Assembly (NCBI RefSeq): GCF_040581485.1 | Contig: NC_090133.1 | Coordinates: forward strand, 12,028,001-12,092,000 | DNA: 64,000 nucleotides | From: Linepithema humile | Lineage: Eukaryota; Arthropoda; Insecta; Hymenoptera; Formicidae | Direction: 5' to 3' | Part shown: in pieces, positions 56,756 through 64,000 of the stretch | Numbering within the stretch: position 1 is the stretch's first letter | Layout: every line of letters starts with the position of its first letter | Notes under the pieces: generated by a model | The model's input: only the letters and a program-made list of their open reading frames with translations | The model's database searches: none | Told to the model about the DNA's origin: nothing | Position numbers and translations under genes: made by a program

Positions 56756-57300
56756 GGCCACGCCCGGGCGCTGGTGGGGCGCCGAGATAGGGTAGGAGGG
56801 GGGGGAGAGTTTAGCGACCTTTCTCACCTCCCCAACCGGTAGGTTCACGGTGTCCTCATTTTGAGGGGCCGTGCGGAGCCCAGCAACTCCGTGAGGGTAC
56901 TATCCCAATCGCTGGTAGAAGACGAGAACTCTGATTTCAAACCCCCGGACTCGATAAATGTGTTTTTGGAAAACACATCCCCAGGATAGAGGAGTAAACC
57001 TCGAGAAAAAATCCGGGACCTGGCCAGTCTCGTCAACACGCCGGTGTTCCGGCATAACGGCTGGGCCCCCCATTGCACGAGAGGGGGCGTGGAGACTCAC
57101 ACCGTAACCCCAGTTTATGGGGCCGGGGGCCGGTGCTAGCGTGATGCTAGCGCGGGCCGCGAGGGTGATAAAACCTCTATAAAAAAATCCGGGCAGGACG
57201 GGCTCGTTAGCCCTGGGTGGGCAGCCGTCCTAGTGGAAGGAAAACCACGATAAAAAACCCGGAGAATACTCCGTAATAAATAACACGGGGTTGAAGAGAG
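56756..57300 (+). repeat. R1 copy 2 3' UTR with shared UTR domain 56877-57232
   Basis: Non-coding 3' end with the ~350 bp shared domain, the CCGTCCTAGTGGAAGG motif and CCCGGAGAATACTCCG just before the LTR-like insertion. A short G-rich run lies near 56793. Confidence 0.75.
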
Positions 57301-60187
57301 TGTTACGTATGGCGACTCCACCTAAAGTCACCATACTCTACTCTCTACATTTTTCTTACTCTGGTATACACGGTAAAATTTTAAACTTTACCTTTTATAA
57401 TAATTATAAATAAACATTCAGTAAAACTATAACAATAACGATATCAATAATAAATAAGTATCTCTATCATAAGTTAATTACAAAATTGTACTAACTACGG
57501 CACTATATTTAATTGTTTAAACAAATCACTAATAATGTTAATAAGTTAGATAAGAAAGAGAAACAACGATCCGTCGCACCGGAATTATAAAATTAAACGA
57601 TAAAAATCCGAAGCTGGAAATAACATGTAGCACGATTTCACTGTTAGACTAATCTATGGTCGACTGCTAGTGACAACGAAAAGTAACCAGAACTAAAAGC
57701 TTTTAGCAGCACCTGTAACCTAACCTAACTTTCATCTCAGACTGTACGAATGTAAATACAGGTGTGACTCAATGATCTCATCCGAAAAGAATGTGCAGAT
57801 CACGCGATGGATCATACGATGTCCAATGCGCAAGACAAGAGAGAAGGGATAGCCGCTATATAAGCGACCATCATCGCCCAGACCAGACACTTAGACGACT
57901 ACTTAGACTGCTCCTACGATTTCCTAACGGCGGCATATAGAGAACGAGACTTAGAGAACAACTTAACCTATAAATCAGTCACCACGTGAGAGTTGGCCTT
58001 CCGCCTCTTAATTGTTACACATTAATAAAAGATTGTATAAGTATATAAAATAAAAAGTGAGCCTCAGTGCCTTTGAACAATAAGTGAGTGGTGTTAAATA
58101 AACATTAAACAAATTATTACAATCACAAGTCTCCACCGATCAACTACGCCAAAGGATTGTTAATAACAAAAAGGTCTAACAGTAATCCAAATACTGCAAC
58201 CAAAGTAAGTCGCATAAAATATTATTTATAATATCAATTTCTAACAACTATCACACTAACGCTTTAGATTGTTTAAATAATAGCTTCAGCGGGTGCTTTT
58301 CTTAATTAACTTTCTTTCAATCAAAAAGTAGTAATAAATAACGCAAGTTTGAACTAAACAAATCAGAAGTGCTTAAGTTTAATAAATGTTATTAATAATT
58401 ATTACACATTGAATTAACGGACTACTTATATGATAATTAATAAACAATTATGCAAAGCAGTTTCACTCTCGCGCAATTCCGAATAACAATTATTCTTTTA
58501 TCACTGCATTCCTAGTCAACTAATTCTAGTAACCGAAATATTACATTTCATAAATTATAATATTAATTAATAATTGAGTTGATAACGTGTAACAGTTGAG
58601 CCTTTCCCTCCCCTCCTTGAGCGCTTCCCATAAAGCGTTCTAAAACTCATTTCCTTGAGCGCTTCTCATAGAGCGTTCTAAAACTCACCTCTTCGAGCGC
58701 TTCTCATAGAGCGTTCTAAAACTCACCATCCTTAGCGCCTCCCATAGGGCGTTGTCACAATTACTGTGCTCACCATCTCTCTCTTTATAATAATCTATAT
58801 ACACATTATCGATTTATTATTAATTAAAACACTTTTACTATATCACTATATGCACAAATGCTTTAACAACTATTGACTATACATGCCGATAACAATTTAA
58901 TTAATAAATCTTAACTCCAGTTTAATTTATTTATTTCTTAACTAATTTATTACATGGAACTGTATAAATATTAATGATTACCAACGCCGTTAAATTTAAC
59001 TTATAAAATATCGCTTATAACTAAAATCTCGCTTTCCTTCTGCTATGTCTAAGAGAACGATGAATTTATTAAATGAATAATAATATTATTTAAATAATTA
59101 AATAGCTAATTTATGCAAATATCGACAAAAGCTCTCTAGTCACTCTTTCTGCTTCCCGCGTAACAATCTAATTCGCAGCAAATGAAAATATTAATAAATC
59201 TATGTTTAACAATAATTTTTATATTAACTAACTATACTATTTCTTCAACAAACATTCAGTAATCTTCTCATCTGTGTTAAATATCAAATCTATTATTTAT
59301 AACTGAGATATCGCTTAACAACCAATCTCTCTAGGAAATTACTAGATTTTCCCTAGACGGTTATTAATGAAAAATCAAGGAAACTAATAATCAATCTAGA
59401 GTCAACTATTAATAAACTTCACAAGGGTAGTCTAAACAATTAAATAATTTATTAACTTCGTAAATAAAACATTATTAATTAACGTTATTTCACAATTATC
59501 CTATACTTATCTGGAAGCGATAAGATTTGGTTCCTCCGAAGATTTGGACCTGAAACAAATATAATAAATGGTTAATGACCATCAATAAACAATATACCTA
59601 CCTGGGACTCCATCGTAGTAGTACCTAAAATAAAAATAAATAAAGATTAGTATATAAATAATAACAATTAAATTGATACTTACCTCATCCGCGTTTTCTT
59701 ACGATGATCTTCAGTTGGACGTCCGCCAGCTCTTCCTGAAACAAAAATAATAAATTAATTAAATGATTATCACGAAACAAAAATAAAACGCCATGCTACC
59801 ACACTTATAATTATAAATTAAAATAAATATACTTACGTATCATATTAGCGGCAGATCAACCAGGGTTCTTACTTACCTATTGTCACCCTGTACGATCAAC
59901 GACCGCACCGGATCAACCAGGGCCCTTCATTTTCACAAGCGCCCTGCGCGATTAGCGTCCTGTTTAAAAAAGGGACCTCTCATAGCGCCCTTCGCGTTAA
60001 CTAAGCGTACAGGTTTCCGCTCGGCCCCGCTTGTTGACACTTAGGCACTAAAAACACATATATATATTATTAATAATAATTATATTACTCACCTTAGGGC
60101 GGCCTGTTCCCCCCTTCTATTAATTTTTCTCCTCCATTTTCCATACTCCCAGTCCAATAAACCGCGGAACCTAAACAGGACGTAACA
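57301..60187. mobile_element. LTR-like element (solo LTR or non-autonomous LTR element)
   Basis: It starts TGTTACGT and ends ACGTAACA, with AGAG on both flanks (57297-57300 and 60188-60191), fitting a 4 bp target duplication of a BEL/Pao- or Gypsy-type insertion. No gag or pol and no internal direct LTR pair were seen. On + there is a TATATAAG box at 57857-57864 and AATAAA at 58024. On - there is a run of consensus splice sites between 59540 and 60090. It is 2887 bp and AT-rich, in sharp contrast with the GC-rich neighbours. Confidence 0.6.
58617..58762. repeat. 38 bp hairpin-forming tandem repeat, 4 units
   Basis: Units of the form GAGCGCTTCTCATAGAGCGT followed by TCTAAAACTCA. Each can pair GCGCT with AGCG(T/C). 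In the fourth unit the stem changes to AGCGCC...GGCGT, keeping the pairing. It lies within the LTR-like element. Confidence 0.75.
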
Positions 60188-60191
60188 AGAG

Positions 60192-60819
60192 GGTGGCTAG
60201 GGATGTTCCCGGCCCTCTATCCCCATTCTTTAAGAGAGGCTCCTTCCTCCGGACGACAGGATGCTCGCGCTAGGCGCTCCCCGCGGCTGAGTCCGGAGGA
60301 TGGGGAGCACAATAGGGTTGCCCTGCCTGGGGGGGGGAGTGTCAGACGGAGTTCCGCCGGCTCCCCCCCTAATAGGTAAACGATTTTCTGGGGGCATCGT
60401 GCCCCCCACTACGGTGATGAGCAGAGGAGGAGGTAGGGGCTTGCCCCTGCCCCGCACCCCAGCTCTTTTTATGAGGGGCTCCCTCCTCTGGACGGCGGGA
60501 TGTTTGCGCTTTGCGCTCCCCGCTGCTGAGTCCGAAAGGAAGTGAGAGCCAAAAAAGGTTTTTTGGTCTCCCAAGCCCGGCCCGATCTAGGTCGGGCAAC
60601 AGACGGGCTTGGGAGGGACCCTCGGGCCAGTTTTCTGACTGGCCCGACGATTGATCCCCTGCGAGCGGTTAAGGCGCGGCGAGTGGACGCGGGCCGCCCG
60701 CAGCAAGGATCGCCGGGCCACGACCCGGAGGAGCTAGCAACTAAAGGAAAGGGGAGAACTTAAAGGTTCTCCCCACAACAGATTTACGCCGGGAAACCGG
60801 CCGCCGGGTGGATGGCTAG
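60192..60819 (+). repeat. structured 5' UTR of a second non-LTR family
   Basis: GC-rich leader. A ~73 bp segment is directly repeated (60228-60300 and 60466-60540; landmarks GGCTCC(T/C)TCCTC, GCGCTCCCCGC and CTGAGTCCG). Strong hairpins follow: CTCCCAAGCCCG with CGGGCTTGGGAG (60569-60616) enclosing GCCCGATCTAGGTCGGGC, and GGGCCAGT with ACTGGCCC (60623-60645). Confidence 0.65.
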
Positions 60820-61023
60820 ATGTATGCGTTGGCGGTCCCCAACCTCCCCCCAACACGGCAGCTGATGGCAAAGCAACGGGAGTGGGGTTTAGTTGGTAGG
60901 CGTCTGGGGAGTAAGTGGTATCGCAAATCACTCCCCCAGACGAATCCAACACTACCCTCTGGCGGTGGGTTCCTCGTTAGGAACTCACATTGCACGCCAG
61001 AGGGTGTCTTTGGAAGATTCTTC
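60818..61023 (+). repeat. non-LTR UTR module, copy A
   Basis: About 205 bp repeated at 63789-63995. It contains hairpin 60901-60942 (CGTCTGGGG pairing with CCCCAGACG) and a second stem CCCTCTGGCG with CGCCAGAGGG (about 60955-61004). Confidence 0.8.
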
Positions 61024-63422
61024 ACCCCCGGGAAGGAGCTTGCCCCTCCCGCACAAAAAAAAGGAAGAAACGTACCGCAGCAGGGTGTCAGATGCCCAGC
61101 TGCCGGCGCGGATGGGGGTATTGTCCCTGCCTTCGCCGCGTCGTCATCTGACGAAGGGCCAACCGCAAAGTTTACTCCGAGCCTCGCGGTGGAAACAGCG
61201 TTCGGTGGCATCTCCTCGGAGGAGGAAGTAGATGTTGAGGGGTAAGGAATCCCTCTCACTGTGGAGGGCATCCCTCTGGATGAGTTGTTGGGGGATAGGG
61301 GCGGGGGACCCCTAGTCAGGGGGACCCTCTCCCCCCGAGGACAAGCCAAAGCCCGTCGCGCCCCCTCCAGAAAGAGGCAGGCGACCGGAGGCGGCTGCTC
61401 CAAAAAGGTCGGGGAAGGCCCAGAAAAGATGGGACGGGCCCATTCAGCCCCCCCCCCCGAGAATCTCGTCGGAGTCCGACTCCGACGGAGAAGAAAGGGC
61501 TATTGCGGGGACCTCAACGGCGGGCAATGCGTCAGAGGGCGCTGCTCCGTCGAGAGCCGGCAACTCTGGGGCGGGGGGAGATTTCCCTCCCAGAGATTGT
61601 TCCGCCAGCCTTCACAGGCCCACAGAAGAGGAGGGCAGATGGAGAGGAGCACATCGGAAGAGATGCTGGTCAGCATTGACCGGGTGCTCCTCTCCATCGA
61701 GGAAATCCGCTAAAGGGTCACTGGCCTAAAGGGGGAGCTGAGCGGCAAGCTCAAGTTCAGGGTCTACGTCCTCAGAGAGGCCGTCCGGACGATGGCCGGG
61801 CGAGCTTCGGAGGGCGGGAGCGGGTCCAGACGCTCGAGAGGAGACTTACATCACATGGAGTCCCTGAGGTCGGATAATGGCCGTCTCCAGCATCGGATCC
61901 GCAAGATGCAGGCGGAATTGGCCAATTTGCGGGCCGGCGAGAGGCCTGTCTCGCCGGCGGTTGTTGGTTCCTCCCTAGCCCTGGGCCGACAGGGGGTACC
62001 ACCATGGAGGTGGTGGAGAGCGGGGACTGGTCCCCCGTCCACCGTCAGGCGACCAGCATATTGCGGCGAGCTTGGCGGGCATCGCCGAGACCTTGAGGGG
62101 TTTCGGTGATCATCTGAAAAGGCTGGAAAATAGGGCCTCTTCTCCTCCAGCAGCCCCTACCCCCTCCCGCCCTGGAGAACCCCTTGCTGGGGAGGGGGGC
62201 GATTTAAAATAAGGGGAGGGGAGGGAGGAGAAAGAGGGGAGCCGTTGGGATTGCGGTGTTTCGGGGGCCGGGGGATGTTTCCTCGTCCCCGTCGGGGGTT
62301 ACCGTTGGCTCTGTCGCCCCCACACCCTCCTCCTGAGGCAAGGGATGCGCCGAGAGCAGTGGAACCCACGTCTTGGGCCACTGTGGTCCGGCGCAAAAGA
62401 AAGGCTGGTAAGGGCGGCGGAAGGCGTAGTGCCCGCTCTGCCGCGCCTCCAGCCTGGCCGGTCCCCGGGGAAGGCAGCTACTAAGAGGGCGGTGCAAAAG
62501 GGAAAGCCGGCGGTGAGAGAGGGCCGAAAGCGCCTCCCGCGCACGGCAGCGGTCTTGCTGACCGACCGAGCGAATCTGGCCAAGGCCATGACTGTCGCGA
62601 GACAAAAGGTCTGGCTGAAGGAGCTAGGCAATTTTGCCGGGATGAAGGCTCGAAAGGCCTTCAACGGGGGTCTCCTTTTAGAGATTCCCGGAGAGCAAAA
62701 CGCGGAGGTCGCGGCGTGTCGCCTGACTTTCGCGATGCAGATGGTCCTAGTAGGGATAAAGGGGGTGAAGGTCACTCGGCCCTTCAAGAAGCTGAACCTC
62801 CGATTAACAAGGGTCGAGGAATCGGTCTCCGGGAAGGAGATGATTCCGCCAGGCAATTACCAATATTGGTGGATGCTCCGAACCGGAGATCCGACTGGGC
62901 CCGCTGCGCCCGGCGGTTCGCCGGGTGCGGACGGTCTGGGCACAATGCCCGGCGCGCGCGGCGGTAAAGGTGGCGAAAGCTAAGGCCATCACAATTGGAT
63001 GGACCTTCGTACGGATAGACCCGTTGAAAAGCAGGCCCATCCGATGCTTCCGTTGCCTGGCGAGGGGCCATACGCAGCAGAGGTGTCCGTTCGAGGTGGA
63101 CAGGGTACTTTGCTGCTTTAACTGCGGCGAGGAGGGGCACAAAAGGGGGGCATGTAAGCGCCCGGTGCCCTAATACCGGTGCCTTATTTGCGTGGTGGCA
63201 AGGTGGAAGGCGGATTACAGGGCGAAGTCGGAGAAATGCTTTCCGGTCCCCCCTGTGCTTCCGGGCTCCCCCACCAAGGTGAGGTCAGCTCCTCCCCCAG
63301 GGGGCAGTGAGGTCACCACGCGTGTAAGCGTGATCCTCACAGATATCGGGGGAGTGGAGTCTGCGCGGATAGAGTCTCCTGAGCCGGGCCCAAATAGGGC
63401 CCAGTTCGCGGGAAAACACTAG
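60820..63422 (+). pseudogene. non-LTR ORF1 (gag-like with CCHC knuckles)
   Basis: Three frames in sequence: 60820-62109 (stops at 61243 and 61711), 62345-62983, then 62925-63422 (stop at 63171). The first part has acidic/Ser-rich sequence and a short coiled coil (SLRSDNGRLQHRIRKMQAEL). The last part has CFRCLARGHTQQRC and CFNCGEEGHKRGAC, both C-x2-C-x4-H-x4-C, preceded by a conserved stretch (AAVKVAKAKAITIGWTFVRI) that parallels AAIKVAEVGRIQVGWAKVR in R1 copy 1. It is therefore an R1-clade relative, but another family. No endonuclease or RT follows before the next UTR module. The true start is uncertain because the first 200 bp overlap the UTR module. Confidence 0.65.
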
Positions 63423-63788
63423 AGTCACGAGGGCGCAGACCTCCCGGACCCTCGCCAAAAAACGCCCAAGGGAAAGTAGGGGGGAGAAGGTCAGCCCTCC
63501 CCTCCAACCTCAAAAGGTGCGGGCCCTCGATGCTCCTCGGCTACCTCCGGGTAAGCCGGACCTGAGAAGCAAAAAAAAATAAGGAGGGTCCCCTGCGGGC
63601 GGGTCAGCATTGGACCACTTCCCCTCGGATTGAGGGGGATGTTGGTCGCTGCCCGTCCGTATGCGGGGCCACCGGGCTTTAGCCCAAAGACGTAGTACGC
63701 AAAGGTGGGGAGAAAAACGTGGGAATTCCCCCCACAACATCATCGGTTGCGCTGGATTACCGGCAGTTGGGGGAGGGGGGTGTGGCCG
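63423..63788. other. GC-rich non-coding DNA before the second UTR module
   Basis: No conserved protein seen. It could be the 3' UTR of the gag-only element or the 5' leader of a following copy. Confidence 0.4.
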
Positions 63789-63995
63789 GATGTTATGCGT
63801 TGCGGTTCCCGACCATCACCTCACAACGGCAACTGACGGCAGCGCAACGGGGGTGGAGTTTAGTGGGTAGGCGCCTGGGAGTTACTCGGTCTTTGTATAC
63901 CCGAATCCCAGGCGAATCCCACACTACCCTCTGGCAGTGGGTCTCTTAGAAACTCACATTGCACGCCAGAGGGTGTCTTTGGAAGATTCTCCATC
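63789..63995 (+). repeat. non-LTR UTR module, copy B
   Basis: Second copy of 60818-61023 with many substitutions. The equivalent hairpin pairs CGCCTGGGA (63872-63880) with TCCCAGGCG (63906-63914). The stem CCCTCTGGC / GCCAGAGGG is unchanged. The element continues beyond the window. Confidence 0.8.
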
Positions 63996-64000
63996 TCGGG

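Larger units (their letters stand above)
48280..57300 (+). mobile_element. R1-clade non-LTR retrotransposon, copy 2
   Basis: Same order as copy 1 (5' UTR, ORF1, ORF2, 3' UTR) with clear nucleotide similarity but many substitutions, so it is a related rather than recently duplicated copy. It is interrupted by a Tc1-like element at 54437-56040 and bounded on the right by the LTR-like element inserted at 57301. It retains the YADD and GDFN catalytic motifs that copy 1 lost, but has stops and frameshifts. Confidence 0.85.

Noticed and set aside
60890..60960. tRNA-like gene (TTAGTTGGTAGGCG and CGAATCC motifs)
   Set aside because: No acceptor stem or proper T-arm spacing; the pairing fits long UTR hairpins instead.

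Overview
This 64 kb window looks like insect nuclear DNA, most likely from an ant or other hymenopteran. Evidence for that is the AT-rich background, short introns of roughly 70-150 bp with GT-AG borders, a mellifera-type mariner, R1-clade non-LTR retroelements and a DUF4806 gene fragment. The species cannot be named from sequence alone. There is no bacterial, organellar or rRNA content and no CRISPR array. Almost everything is nested transposable elements; the only possible host-gene material is fragments (DUF4806, THAP and possibly one HARBI1-like gene).

Layout. 1-6161: Ty3/Gypsy LTR retrotransposon with its 5' end outside the window, split at 1464-2365 by an internally deleted mariner. 6271-7631: 3' exons of a DUF4806 gene. 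7640-9440: AT-rich repeats and one foldback. 9580-18027: a large autonomous Helitron with a 21/24 bp minisatellite, a tandemly duplicated Ulp1-like (C48) protease ORF, then one reading frame carrying Rep (HUH), PIF1 helicase and a C-terminal USP (C19) deubiquitinase domain, broken by a single TGA. 18055-23254: giant foldback (FB-like) palindrome built from tandem subrepeats. 23255-23640: THAP-domain gene remnant. 23865-31578: complete PIF/Harbinger element (MADF/BESS protein plus four-exon transposase), itself invaded by a 3.1 kb hAT-like foldback element (23971-27097) with an exact 8 bp target duplication. 32899-34196: Crypton tyrosine recombinase. 34578-36241: palindromes and a MITE. 36734-37672: HARBI1-like gene cut off by the next insertion.

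37673-57300: two related GC-rich R1-clade non-LTR elements in tandem. Copy 1 is interrupted by a Transib (RAG1-family) transposon at 38703-41922. Copy 2 is interrupted by a Tc1-like transposon at 54437-56040. Both copies carry the same ~345 bp domain in the 5' and the 3' UTR. 57301-60187: LTR-like element with 4 bp target duplication and a cluster of splice signals on the minus strand. 60192-64000: a different non-LTR element represented only by a structured 5' UTR and a CCHC gag ORF, followed by a second copy of its UTR module.

The insertion order can be read directly: mariner after Gypsy; hAT-like foldback after Harbinger; Transib and Tc1 after the R1 copies; R1 copy 1 after the HARBI1-like gene. 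Most ORFs carry a few nonsense or frameshift changes, so these are mainly young but dead copies. The most unusual item is the Helitron that joins replication/helicase functions with two kinds of ubiquitin-family protease. The Transib with RSS-heptamer-like ends and the shared, covarying UTR structures of the non-LTR elements are the next most interesting.
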